From Onchocerca lupi (taxonomy: Eukaryota > Nematoda > Chromadorea > Rhabditida > Onchocercidae): 64,000 nt of DNA. Below the pieces are notes generated by a model that was not told the DNA's origin, made no database searches, and was given only the letters and a program-made list of their open reading frames with translations. The first letter of the stretch is position 1, and each line of letters opens with the position of its first letter. The DNA lies in the NCBI GenBank assembly GCA_028564675.1, contig JAOVVO010000075.1, forward strand, positions 124,001 to 188,000. Reading direction: 5' to 3'. Shown here piece by piece: positions 50,784-62,779 of this stretch. The translations under genes and the position numbers were made by a program.

Positions 50784-51561
50784 GGTTTAATTACCCAATT
50801 TTAAGACCGCAACAAAAAAGGTTTTCCACTAAAATCTCTCCCGAAGAAAGTTTCCTACAAATTTCCTAAATTCCTGCAGGTTTTTTTCTACAAATTTCTA
50901 CAGAAAATTAAATTTACTAGAGAGGTGTTTGTATGTTGTTTATATTGTCTTTTTCTGATGAGAATCCTCTCAAAGATGAGAATTAAAAAGTTCAGGAATT
51001 TGATCACAGTGCAGGTGTCATGTTATTAATTCATCACTTTATACTTATCGAATGTAGTATTAATAAATGAACTTTATTTTCGCAAAAAATGAAATTAATT
51101 CATAATGAAATTTAAAAGTTCAAGTTATTGCAAATAAACAACTGTTAGAACTGTCAATTTGTCACTCTTTCTTTTCATTTAGTTCAGTTTCGCTAATTGT
51201 TATCATTTTACTTTTAAACGATCCTTAATACATCGTATGTGCAATCATTTTGTATACCATAGTTCACTACTGCATTTACATTTACTTTCTTAATTAGTTC
51301 CGATTAATTAATGTCCCGAGATTTTAGAAATGTCAGATACTTAGTTCTGAGTTTCTCCTCATCTCAAGTTCTTGTCAACTAATCAATTCTTGCTACAACT
51401 GCATCATAGTCCTTCTGAGACGAAATATATTTATGTTCTTTTTGCGAGATAATTATTTATTTTATGTCCCTCTGAGACAAAGTAACTGGAAATCTTTCAT
51501 TAAAATAAATCCCATTAGGACAGATGAAATTCCTTTTTGAAAAAAAAAAAAAAAAAAAAAA
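50784..51561 (+). pseudogene. candidate retrocopy of a trans-spliced mRNA: SL1-like sequence to poly(A)
   Basis: Bases 50784-50805 match the 22-nt nematode SL1 leader at 20 positions, the first 15 without a mismatch. It is not followed by a GT donor, so it is not a normal SL RNA gene. Downstream on the same strand, AATAAA lies at 51504-51509 and a 22-A run starts at 51540, about 31 bases later. SL1 at the 5' end and AATAAA plus poly(A) at the 3' end are what a reverse-transcribed, trans-spliced mRNA would leave. The 0.7-kb body shows no long open frame and no clear target-site duplication, and A-runs are common in this window, so the 3' end may be coincidence. Confidence 0.4.
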
Positions 51562-52440
51562 CAATATGATGAAAGACTGAAGAAATGAGAACCAAGCTGA
51601 ATGAGAATTAAGACTGTTCCAGAAATCAATCCTCGTTCGCTTATCCTTGTACGATCAATTCTGGTCCTTTCTGGCCTAATGCAAATTCGTTCCAGTATCG
51701 AAGATACAGATGCTACTAAATAGATGGATTACTTCTTGATAATTTAGCCCAGCAAGGCTCTATCTGATTATTTTTACCATGATTACTAATGACATCAATT
51801 AGTTTATCTTAGTCCATTCTGACAAATTTCAGAAATTCCGGGAATTCAGGATTTGCACTTTGCTTTGAAGATATTAACGTTAGCAATACTCGATGTTTAT
51901 GAATTTTAATTTTAACTTTGCGAATTTTTTCGTAAATCACGGATACGCGAAAATTAGCAATACGTGATACGTTATTTTAATCTTTCTTCTCCAATTTGCT
52001 ACATCGATTGGGACTGTTTTTCGAAACTGATTAATCATTTTTGTTCATAATTCATTTGTCAGATTTCACTATCAACCTATCGCAGCATCCTTTTCAGTTC
52101 CATCAATTTAAAATGTAATGTTTGTCGTACTATGTTCTAGGTAAGCAATCATTTCAGTAATTGAATGTGCGATCGATTCAGAATCGATCAAGTTTCCTTG
52201 AACGGTATTCCGATAATCAAAATTGATTAACAGTGGTTAAATGAATGATGGAAACTATCTTTCTATATAAAAGTATAAAAGTATGTCAGATATGGAATAA
52301 ATTTTGCTTGATTTATCTCGCTAGTAATTTTTTGTTTTTTTTAAAACAAATACCTTGATTTATTCCGCTAATAATTTTTACTTTAATTACATAGAAAACA
52401 TAAATGTTTGAAACTGAAAGAAATGATATTATAATTAATT
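51562..52440. other. intergenic
   Basis: No exon was seen on either strand. Confidence 0.45.
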
Positions 52441-52462
52441 TGTAATAACACTTGTATTAATC

Positions 52463-53301
52463 TTGTCTAAAAATAAATCAGTGGGTAAATACTTAGACTT
52501 ATTGTTATCCAGAGATAATGAGTTAAAACTGGTTGTCAATTTTGGTTTCGATTCTGTTTTTCTTAAGCACTCAAGAATTCTAGAATCGAATAGCCTATAT
52601 AACATTATTTTTCATTTTCATAACTTTGAATCCACTAAAATAATTCCAAGATTCGAAAAAAAAATTCATAATTATGAAAAGACATGGATTCTAATACCGC
52701 TGTGGCAGCAAATTTGATGATTCTAGGGGACTGACCAATGTATTAGTTTTTTAAATGAATTATCTATCATTTCCAAAAATCTTGATCAATCCATAGAAAT
52801 TGATTTTTATGATGCATTCAGCAAGTGATGAAAATTTTATTCATTTTTGACATGCTTTTCCTAATTTTAAATCATCACCTGATATCTTCGTATTTCTACA
52901 TCTCTAAGCTCTTAATAGGATCGCAGTACTTGGCTGCTAAACTTTTTCTTCGAAATATTTACTTATATATTAATTTTCTGTATTTCTTCCGATCATTCCA
53001 GTATTGGATTTCCAAGATTTCTTTCTCCGAATATCAATCTATTCAAAACAACAAGTCCAATATTTATTATCTTAATAGTATTTTCTCGAACAAACTTGGA
53101 TTCAAAGTATTCAGTTCCAGAAGGTTTATTCAGAATAAAGTTAACTTTGATAAATTAATCGATTGTATCCGGGATGTTCGAATTGGATTACAAAATACTG
53201 AATACTGTTCTTTTTTTTTTTCAAATATTTTCTTCTGGTTTCATTATGTGTATTTCATAAGGCGCAATTTCAAATATATTTCAGATTCATTTCTGGTGTA
53301 G
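52463..53301 (+). pseudogene. broken open frames, possibly a non-LTR retrotransposon relic
   Basis: An 84-codon stretch at 52463-52717 is followed, in other frames, by 52739-52828 and 52825-53301 (158 codons). The short middle piece reads ELSIISKNLDQSIEIDFYDAFSK, which resembles the reverse-transcriptase block in which a hydrophobic-Asp-F/Y core precedes an AF(D/S) pair (LDFSKAFD in many LINE elements). The following frame is F/Y/I-rich and includes FQYWISKISFSEYQS, at about the place where WIxSFL is expected. No SGVPQGS or YADD block was found. With frameshifts and no complete domain, this is at most a dead fragment. It could be chance in T-rich DNA. Confidence 0.3.
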
Positions 53302-54271
53302 TAAAGAAGATAATGACACGGTAAATTGTTATGCTTCTTTAGTGTGCATACTTAAAACCAGAAATTATATCTTCAAACAAGTTTAATAGAAACAATTAAA
53401 ACTGGAATATCCAATTTCTCCATTAACGAATATGGTCTTAAATCACCGGATCTAAACGAAATTAGGTATGTACGCCCTTAGAAATGCACACAAAGAAAAT
53501 CAGTTTTTTTTGTTTTGTGACAAGGATCAGGAAATGTTGAAGACGGCTGAAATATTCCTAATACTGATAATTTAAATTTTAAGTGCTACTTGTTGTTATT
53601 TGTAAACATATTCCTAACGTAGGAATTACGATTGGAGCCATTGTTCCTCTTCATGCATGACCTATGAATTTCGGAAAAGTAAAACTCTGAAATTTTATCT
53701 AAAATTTTTTGACAAATAGTTCAAACACTGTGGTCATTTTCACTAGGGTAAAGCAGTATCTCTTCTCGCATTTTGGATGCGTTCATCTAAAATTATAAAT
53801 GAGAAGTTTAAATGTCATAAAAACTGCAAAATTTTGAGGCCAGATCCAACTCAACCTCGATCTTATACTGAAGTATTGACCATCTCAAGATAAAACTTTA
53901 TTTCAACTAGAATTATCTGCTTTACCGAAACAATACATATTCATGCATACTCACAACGAGAAAATGACAAAATCCAGTATTGAACAAAGTGCATCAATAA
54001 ACTTAACAACAAGAAAAATAAACTTAGTGAACGTAAAACGAATAAAAGTAATTTTTATGATCAATTTGAGAACAGTCTATGTAAATTCATTTCTGTTCAC
54101 AATGTGTGTATCAATAAGAATTTCATTCTCTCTAAACAAAGAAGTATAAGTGGAAATATGAGTTTCGCCAGTAAAGAATGGATATTTTTTGTTCCTTATT
54201 CTAACATAAAATTTCTGGTAAATTCAATACCACAAATTCCCATCGAAATGAAACAAGATCCATATTTTTTT
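53302..54271. other. unassigned, possible continuation of the relic
   Basis: A plus-strand stretch ending near 53466 at a GTATGT donor contains INEYGLKSPDLNEIR, slightly reminiscent of transposase SPDLNPIE blocks. Another near 53477-53560 reads RNAHKENQFFLFCDKDQEM. Neither is assignable. Confidence 0.25.
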
Positions 54272-55107
54272 TTAAATCAAAAGTTTTTCCACTTCTTCCT
54301 TTATTTTCTGTATTTGACTTCTCAATTGAGAACCTTCATTTTGGATTATTGATGCAGCGATTACAGGACGCGATACACCACATGCTCGACCAAGGGCTGC
54401 CTGAAATTATTTTAAAATATAGTTTCCTTATATTAAAATACTAAAACTTCCAGGAAATTTTTTTTCTATAAAGAATAGTCTTGCTATTATAAAAAGTCTA
54501 AAAGAAGTTTTGCAATAACAAAAACGAATTTTTCCCTGAACAATGACAACAGCAATACGAATACCTTGCTGCGCACAAATACGTAAGGTACGTTTTTGTC
54601 TTCACAGAGCAGTGGCAAATGTAAGATAATTTCCAATGGCTCGGCATCAGCAGCCATTATAATAACCTAAAATATAACATATCACATATTTATTAGTCAA
54701 GATGAAACATTCTTGCATGTATAGTGAAAATAATTTTGGATCGAAGAACAAAGGATTGTAATCCAAAAGAAAACTACTGCGTCTATTAATTCCCATTTTT
54801 TACCCATGTAAATTTAACTTTTTAACGTATTTATATTTTTGAATAATTTGTCTATATTTCGTCTCAATACATATCTATTTACTTATATTTTACTTGTATA
54901 ATAATTGAAATAAGACAAAATTGTTAAGTGGGTCAAACTAAAAATAACCTCTGCAAGTCCTCGATTCAGTGTCTTCGTGGCTTCATTTGCACCCTTCTTC
55001 AATTGTTTGTAGCTTTGAGCTTGCTGAGCGAGATCGAGTAACTTCTGAGACAAGCCGATATCGGCAATCGGATAAGCTTTTGATCCAAAACCAGCATCTG
55101 TCGTCAT
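54272..55107 (-). CDS. SNU13: SNU13 / NHP2L1 (15.5K) RNA-binding protein
   Basis: Exons 55107..54949, 54666..54565, 54400..54272, all phase 0, encode 129 residues (human 128). Highly conserved blocks are visible: KAYPIAD, QSYKQLKKGANEATKTLNRG, IIMAADAEPLEI, HLPLLCEDKNVPYVFVRSK and ALGRACGVSRPVIAAS. This is the L7Ae/L30e fold that binds kink-turns in U4 snRNA and in box C/D snoRNAs, so it serves the U4/U6.U5 tri-snRNP and rRNA 2'-O-methylation. An attatttcag acceptor about 50 bases before the ATG suits SL trans-splicing. It is divergently arranged with TECR. Confidence 0.97.
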
Positions 55108-55661
55108 TTTGCCTCACTTTTCCGATCACGGGCAATTCTTAAAGTGAATAACCTGACCTGAAATAATATTTTCAAAAAATTATCGGTATTAATCCAACAC
55201 AAATATTCCTGCGAGATGATGAGATCCTAACAAGTAATGCCTAATTTTTAATACAACTCTATTCGAAAGACCAGAAAGGACCACAATTCCTGCACTAGTG
55301 AATAAAAATATAGGCTGAAGAAGAGGGAAAGATATCGATGATCAATGAGCAGAATTACGGCTATCCATTCAGGAATGGAGGGAATGTATTGAAGTACAAG
55401 TATTAAAGTAAAATGCATTCGAACTAATTTTTAGTGCTGAACTTTGACCCTTTCCTGCAGGCTCAGCGCACTTTCCTCACTGAAACTATAGTGGAATACC
55501 TCACCTTTTAGTATAAATTAACAAGTCAACCAATCACGACTCAACCAATCACGAACTGTTAAAACTTTCATTTTTACCGTTAACCCTACAATTTTATTTA
55601 ACAGTCTCCGTCCAAACCGCGAAATACCAGGTTGGCCCCAGTCGGCATAAAGAGACCTGAA
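55108..55661. promoter_or_regulatory. shared divergent promoter region of SNU13 and TECR
   Basis: About 550 bases separate the two start codons, which point outward. The region is less AT-rich than most of the window and contains a direct repeat, CAACCAATCACGACT/CAACCAATCACGAACT at about 55528-55557, with CCAAT boxes in tandem. A bidirectional promoter is inferred. Confidence 0.5.
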
Positions 55662-57919
55662 ATGTCCGAAAAAGGTAAGAACCATCGTGCTAACAAGCTA
55701 CTAGGATGGGTCATAGATCACAGGTCGGGGTCATAATTAATGTTTTTACGAGATTTTTATTTCTTAAAATTCAGGATAGTTGAGTACAATGCAAGTATTT
55801 TTCACTTTAATTATTCATTCAGGAATTTGGTAAAGGAAATGGGATGAGAGGAAAAGAATAGAAACTCTCGGGCTGGGAGTAGGAATTCTTGATATGCGGG
55901 CTTTTGTTGATAATATGTTATAAATGGAATGAGCAATGCTTTGAGTTCGAGTTTCTCCTTCTGTTTATTTTTCGAACGCTTATTAACTGTATAATTGTTT
56001 ATTTCAATTTTTAGAAATTAATGAACTTTTAGACAATTTTTTTTTCCAGAAATGGCTTCTGTTGCAATTGAAGTTTTCGATATCAAAAACATTAACCGAT
56101 CAATTGCCTGTCTGGAAAATGTTTGTTTCATTCAAGTTAATTGTATTTTAATGCTGAAAATGAAATGAAGTTATTGGCAAAAATTTTTTGATGATTGATT
56201 ATTCCCTAATTTAGATCAGTCATGACGAAACAGTATTGTCAGTCAAAAAACGTCTATCCCAAAGTTAGTTTATGATAACTATATTAAGTGATGCTTCCAG
56301 TTTTTTTTTTTCTTTTTTTCTTTTTTTTTGTGATATGATGTAATTTTAACGTGATTTAATTTTTTGTCTCTTTTTGATGATTTGGTGTCATATTTAGAGC
56401 TTTCATTGCCTATCAATCAAATAGCTTTGCGGTTAGATGTGAAAGGAAAGAATTTAAAAGATGACCTAACTGTGCAAAATCTCAATTTGCCTTCGACAGG
56501 TGCTCACTTATATCTTCGAAATCTTGGACCACAAATTGGATGGAAGACGGTATGTAAAGCTTATTGTTAACTTTTCAAATTCGCATTCAGTTCATTTTAT
56601 TGCAGAAAAATTTTTTGATTCAGGTTTTTCTTCTTGAATATTTTGGACCACTTGTGATTTATCCGATTTTCTATTTGAGGCCAGTCGAAATCTATGGATC
56701 AGGTAATTGTTTCAAATACTCATATAAATATGTTTTCTGTCCAATATATTGATTAAACTGTGATATAATAAAATGGATTATGTAAAAAATGTGACATTAA
56801 AATCTTGAAGATGCATCTCGATATCATATGTTTTATGGAGTAAAATTGGCGTTAGTTTGTTCGACAATTCATTACGCAAAACGTTTGCTTGAAACTCAAT
56901 TTGTCCATCGATTCAGTAATGCGACAATGCCTCTGCGGAATATGTTCAAAGTAATTTATTTTCAGTACAGTCACTGCTATAATTGTTTGTCTGATTTTTA
57001 AAAGTTGAAAAAGGAACCAAAATTTTAGACTTTTGAACTTATAGTATCTTTTACTTATTTTTAAAGAAGTCAACATTTGTACCATTAAATAGTAGGATGT
57101 TGTTGAATCACAATCAAGTTTTGGATTCTTGTTAAGATGTTCGAAAATGAACATAAGACATGAAGGCTAAAGCCGTATAAATATTTTAAGGCCATTAAAT
57201 ATAAATATTTTAGAACTGTAGTTACTACTGGACGTTCGCAGCATTTATTAGCTATTTTATCAATCATCCGCTTTATACTCCGCCGTATTTTGGTTTTGTA
57301 CAAGTTGCCATCGGCTTTATTGGTTTTATCGTTTGTGAAATCGGTATGTTTATCATGATTTTTGTTCTTACCCGAATGTACTAGTGTCAATTATTGTTCA
57401 TAATTTTCTTTTTTAACCTGAAATAATATGGTAACTCTTTGCAGGTAATTTATCCATTCACCTACTTTTCAAAAACTTGCGTCCTTCTGGAACCAAAATT
57501 CGTAAGATTCCAATGCCAGATGCCAACCCGATGACATTGATGTTCAATTTCGTAAGCTGTCCCAATTACACTTACGAAGTGGGCGCATGGTTCTGGTTTT
57601 CATGTATGACCCAGTCATTGCCAGGTTTGTTTCCTTTTCTTTTTTTTTTTTTTAATCTGTATTAATATAAAAGTGAAACAGTCAAATGCGCAATTATTCT
57701 CGCGCCATCAGTTCGTTGCAGCTCATCAGCTTGCTTATAAGACGCTTTATTTTCAATTGAAATGTTGTTTTCTATACTTAATTACTTGCAGCACTTATTT
57801 TTACTTTTGCGGGATTTTTCCAAATGGCTATTTGGGCAAAAGATAAACACCGTAATTATATACGAGAATTTCCAAACTATCCAAAACATCGCCGAGCGAT
57901 TATTCCTTTCGTTCTTTAA
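55662..57919 (+). CDS. art-1: very-long-chain trans-2,3-enoyl-CoA reductase (TECR/ART-1)
   Basis: Exons 55662-55674, 56050-56120, 56215-56263, 56398-56549, 56624-56702, 56811-56950, 57214-57343, 57445-57624, 57792-57919 give about 313 residues (human 308). The first exon is tiny (MSEK plus one base) and joins in frame to the second, whose own ATG at 56052 is an alternative start. Residues about 5-90 are the ubiquitin-like N-terminal domain. Conserved blocks follow: LETQFVHRFSNATMPLRN, YINHPLYTPP (here FINHPLYTPP), SCPNYTYEVG and the terminal WAKDKHRNYIREFPNYPKHR-AIIPF, the steroid 5-alpha-reductase-type catalytic region with several membrane helices. The enzyme performs the last, NADPH-dependent reduction of the ER fatty acid elongation cycle. 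AATAAA lies at about 58190. Confidence 0.96.
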
Positions 57920-58594
57920 TCAACTATTTCTGTAAAGTGAATATTTGCTTTTTATCTAGTAAATGAAAAACTGTTCTGTTTTTAATCACCGATTCGTAAA
58001 TCGTCAGATTTTTATTGTTGAAAATTTTTTTTTTGTTGCTTTTGCAGTTGTTGAAAATTATTTACTTGAAATGACAATATCATTTTTATATGTTAGATAA
58101 AGTGAATTAATAGTTTGAGTGCATGAAATGGTGGACGAAGTATGTGTTTACTACTAATCTTCATTAAATTTAGCATTATTTTCACTTTCAATAAAATTTC
58201 CACTTTCTGGATTATTCTTATAAAAGCGATGATTAGAACATTTTCAAAAAACTATTATTGAAAAAATTGCTGCTTATATAAATTGTTCTATTTGCATTTC
58301 TCATTTTTACTAATCAGTGAATATATTATACTGGTTTATGTCATTTATTTTGATAAATAAATTTTGAAAAAAATATCTGCCTTATGAAAGCACGATTATA
58401 GCCACTCATTTTTTCTTTTTTGTAATCAGTGTGATGTATTATATATCGTAAAAGATGTTGCTAAAAATTTCGTTTATATTGAATTATTGCTTACATTATT
58501 TAGAAAGTTTCATATGAAAGTTTTTTGTGGAACATCTTAGGTGTATTTATTATTTTGTAGAAATATTTTTTACTTCAGATTAAGTGTTTGATTT
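57920..58594. other. TECR 3' UTR and eIF2B-gamma upstream region
   Basis: Contains AATAAA near 58190 and a TTACTTCAG acceptor ending at 58578, 16 bases before the eIF2B-gamma ATG. The genes run in the same direction about 675 bp apart. That is rather far for a tight operon but possible. Confidence 0.5.
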
Positions 58595-61500
58595 ATGGCA
58601 GCTCAAGCTTTGCAAGCAGTTGTGTTGTGCGGTGGGTTAGGTAATCGAATGACCGATTTGACGGATCGTATTCCGAAATGCATGCTTCCAATCGTTGGTA
58701 TTCCCATGTTCTGGTATCCACTCAACTTTTTGCAAAGAAATTCAATAAAAGGTTGACTTTTGAAATTGTTGCATATTTAATTTAAAAATAATTATATTCT
58801 CTTATGATTGACATCATCAACTAGAACTAGTGAGAAATCTGATCAGGATATGTGATATATTGTTGAACACTGAAACACTTATTATCACTTTTCGGCAAGA
58901 AATAATGTAACTCTTAGTTAAATATATTATTGAATTCGGTATTATATCAACATGACGGTATAAATGAACATTTTCTATATAAGTTTGATATATTTCGACC
59001 ATGTTTGTTTGCAAAACTTAATTTTTAAGCAATTATAATCAACAGATAAATAAACCGTACTTTATATAAAAGACTTTATCAAATTTGTTCTAAAAATTAA
59101 TGACTTTTTATGCTCTTGAGATTAAAAAGTGTTATAATATTTTTTTAGAGAGGCTTTATGCATTTATCTGTTATCCCTTTTGAATTAATTTCAAGTTGAA
59201 GAATAGTTCTTATGAAAAATGAAAATGCAACATATCTTTTCAGAAGTGATCATGGTTGTGGCCGAAAAGTTACTGGGAGAAATCAAGCAACTTTTATCCG
59301 GTTCCTCCTTACCACCTTTAAATGACTTACAAATTGAATTTGTAAAATTAAGCAGTGCTGCTGAGCACTGGGGTACTGCAGATGTCCTGAGATTTATTGA
59401 TGCTCGAATCAAGGTAATAATATTATGGTTCAAGTATTTCTTTCAAAATAATTAAATGTTATGATTTCTTTAAAATATTCTGATTCTTCAGTTTTTTTCC
59501 ATCTTTTTCCTTTCATTATTATTCTGAGTCATTCTGAGTCAGCTTTTGCTATTTTCAAAGTTCATTTAGCTTGCTGCACTATCAAAGAAAAATATAGTCG
59601 AATAGATGATTTTCTGATATCTGGTTACCCAGGAATAAGCTCTAAAATAAAATACCATGATTTGTTGACGGAATGGATCTTGGAAAGAAAGAGCGTGAAA
59701 TAGATATTTTTCTTTTAGTTTGCCTGAACTGGTAGTATTTTCACTAGTTGCTGTTTACTTTATCTAGAACTTGTATATTATTTCTGAGTCACTTTATAAA
59801 CTTTTTTATTTATTACATCACTGTTTAGTGTCACGAATGTATATATCCTATATATCCATATCAAATGTCTAAAATATGCACAATTCATTTCAGAGAGATT
59901 TCATTGTTGTTAGTGGCGACTTTGTTTCCGATATGAACTTAGCTCCTATGCTCTCTCTTCATATTACTGAAAATGCCATTTTGACATGTTTATTGTGTGA
60001 TCGGGTGATCACAGGACCAGTTCCCGGACCTAAAATCAAACTATCGAAAGGCATCACTTTTCGTTTAAAAATTTATGGAGAAAGCTAAAAATTTGTATTT
60101 TTCTAAATGGCCTTTTGAAATAACCAATATTAGGTAATATATAAATAATGACTAAACATCTGCTATTATGAACAAGTCAATACACTAAATACAATGCTTT
60201 TTTCTACGTCACAGTTTCTTCAATGGTGCAGTGTAATTTTTCGAATAGTTCTAATAATCCCAATGAATATTTCTGAGAATGTTTTTTGATTGCTGATTAA
60301 AATAGAATAAAACAGCTTTATCTCAAATATATCTTATTTTTCCATTTTCATATTTTAGGACGCGACTTTATTGTACTTTCCGAGAATAATCAATTATTGT
60401 TCAATGGTTCAGAAGAAGATTATGAAGAAACGATTGCTGTAAATGTTGATTTATTTAATAAGTAATTTTTAATCACTTTTTCACAAAACTTTGAATTCTC
60501 GCGGAATAGTCATATCAATTTCTGAAATTTCAGATGTCGGACTGCTTATTTCACCGCAAAATACAATGACTGTCACTTATATATCATGAAGAAATGGATT
60601 TTAAACATTATCAATAAGCATAGGTAAGTTTTTCTAGCTTATTTTAATCCTATTGAATTTATTTATTCAATTAATATTTCCTCTGAATTGAAATTATTCC
60701 TTATCAAAAAAAAAAAATTTTTTTGAAGTCGAAAAATTTCATTACGAATTGATTTTATTGACTTGATAGCTTTGTAGGAATTTTACATCACTGAAGGCTG
60801 ATCTTATCCCATATATTTTGGAAAAACAAAATGCAAAAAATGACTCTGGTATGTCTTTTTTTTCCTATATTGATGTGATTATTGTGAAGTAATTTTTATA
60901 TACTTCATTTGTTGAATGATTACTTTTTTTAGAACTGACTGAACATGTCAGAATCGATTCTGTTGATGAAAAAATTCAAAAATTCAGTTTTGGTTCTACT
61001 GATGTAAAAAGCCTTCAACATCGGTTGTTGAAATGTTTTGCCTATTTGGTACCCCCCGAGAACGGCTTTATTATTGGACATGTAAATACCATCGGAGCTT
61101 ATTTTGAGATTAATAAGACAGTAAGTTCTCGAATTAAAAATCTTTGATATTTGCGATTGTATAAATTAGCTATTGTACATACGAAACATCGTTTTTCATT
61201 TTAAAATAGTCTCTGAATACATTGAATACAGGTAAGAGAATTAGGACAAATTTGAAAATCCTTGGTTTGAAGATAGATAGGATTCAGTTTCATAAGCTCT
61301 GCTTTTATTGATTTAAGGTTTGCCTTACCAGAACTAACATCAATAAACTGATTAGAAGCGAACTGAAAATTGGATGATTAAAGAGCTCTTATCGTTAGAC
61401 CGAACGCAAAACATGAGTCTCCTTTTCCAGGAGACCCATGTTTTGCATTCAGTCTTTTTTTCAGTAAGTTTACATTGAATAATCCATAAGTCATATTGTT

Positions 61501-62470
61501 CTCGGTTTTATTTATTATTTTTACTGTTCATTTTCAGATTATTCGTTTTTTATCATCAAGTTTTTTCGAAAAAATTCCTATCGGACAACCAGTAGATAGC
61601 ATTGGTGCCGTAACCGTTTCTGAGTGTTACGTTGGTTGTACTACTCATCTTTTTCCACCAAGTGCTGGTGAAGCGCATGTTGCGCGTTCAGAGAGGCCAC
61701 TTATTAAGCGCTCTGTGGTCGGTGAAAAATGTACCATTGGACCAAAAAGCAAGATTATCAATTCTTTGGTGATGGATGGATGTCGGATTGGTGCGGGGTA
61801 TGAAACATTACTGATTACTGTCATATTATTTTTTCTAATACATTCGTTCATCGGATTATTTATGAAATGTTCATCCTTGTTCTTGTATTTTGCAATTAAG
61901 ATTTCTGGAATTTTCACTTTATATTGAAGGAATTTCATTGCAATCGAAATTCTGATTCTATCTTTTATCACTCGAATTCACTTATTAATCAGTCGCATTC
62001 TGGTAATGAATTCTTATCCTCGCCATGGGCCATAATGTATTGGGAAAAATTCTTTTCCTGTTAAAAAAAAAAAAAAAAGAAAAATCTTTTCGTGTTAAAC
62101 TACACCACTGATAAAATCATCATTTAAATTATGCGGAAAACACTAGTTATATACTGTTGATATTCATTATCTACAGAAATTAATTTAGGGCACAAATAAC
62201 CAGTTCGATCATTTGTACGAATGTTGAAATCGGTGAAAATGCCAATATTTGTTCATCAATTGTAGTTTGCCAACAGATAATTTCTGCAAATGGTATGTTT
62301 TTTCAAGCTATGAAAGCCATATTTACCGAATGACCAAATTTTTAAAAATTTAAGAGGAATCTGACTGTCATAAAACTATTGCTTATTTTCTTGCAGCGAA
62401 AGTGCAAAATGAACTTGTTGCTCCGGACGATGAAATAGAACTTGAAAAATGGACTCAAGAGTCATGGTAG
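58595..62470 (+). CDS. EIF2B3: translation initiation factor eIF2B subunit gamma
   Basis: Exons 58595-58751, 59244-59413, 59894-60050, 60359-60461, 60534-60623, 60778-60848, 60933-61120, 61538-61797, 62189-62292, 62397-62470 yield about 457 residues (human 452). The N-terminal nucleotidyltransferase-like domain shows AVVLCGGLGNRMTDLT, IPKCMLPIVG and VVSGDFVSDMNL. The middle block has FTAKYNDCHLYIMKKWI. The C-terminal left-handed beta-helix hexapeptides include IKRSVVGEKCTIGPKSKI and IICTNVEIGENANI. It is a catalytic-subcomplex partner of eIF2B-epsilon in the GDP-GTP exchange factor for eIF2, in the cytosol. Phase is consistent at all nine junctions. Intron 3 must begin with GC (AAAG|GCATCA), since no GT donor fits the frame. 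An intron hairpin lies at 61398-61454. Confidence 0.95.
61398..61454. repeat. 26-bp inverted repeat inside an eIF2B-gamma intron
   Basis: GACCGAACGCAAAACATGAG... at 61398-61423 pairs with the reverse complement at 61429-61454, with three mismatches and a 5-base loop. It is GC-richer than the surrounding intron. It could be a folded-back transposon end or a short RNA hairpin. Confidence 0.9.
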
Positions 62471-62779
62471 AACAAATATTTGATTCTAATGCCGGCATGC
62501 TTAACTTGTTATCTTATCCATGACAATCAAATGTATGAAATTCGTTAATAAATTATTTTCCATGTTAATATGCAGAATGTATTACCACAGCTGCTAGTTA
62601 TGATGACCGAGTAAATGTAGATTATATTGATGGAGTTAAGCTATTCAGATACGATCAAGATTACAGTTGTCAAATCCAAAATTAATCTTATCATATGTCA
62701 TCGTCCTTCTGATTATGATCATTTGTGCAGCTTGGTCATCCAAAAGTACAGAATACAATTATTCGAGGGATCATCTCTA
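62471..62779. other. 3' flank of eIF2B-gamma
   Basis: A 36-codon open stretch after a TATGCAG (about 62576-62685; patch SYDDRVNVDYIDGVKLFRYD) is coding-like but has no linked exon. Its first about 35 bases resemble the TTACCACAGC start of the block at 63634. Confidence 0.3.

Noticed and set aside
52825..53301. Mitochondrial DNA insertion as an explanation of the F/Y-rich 158-codon frame
   Set aside because: No recognisable mitochondrial protein block, and TGA does not appear as a Trp codon in a conserved context.
56852..57390. Two minus-strand frames of about 100 codons
   Set aside because: Shadows of TECR exons 5 and 6 and their introns.
61645..61971. 108-codon minus-strand frame
   Set aside because: Shadow of the eIF2B-gamma beta-helix exon.
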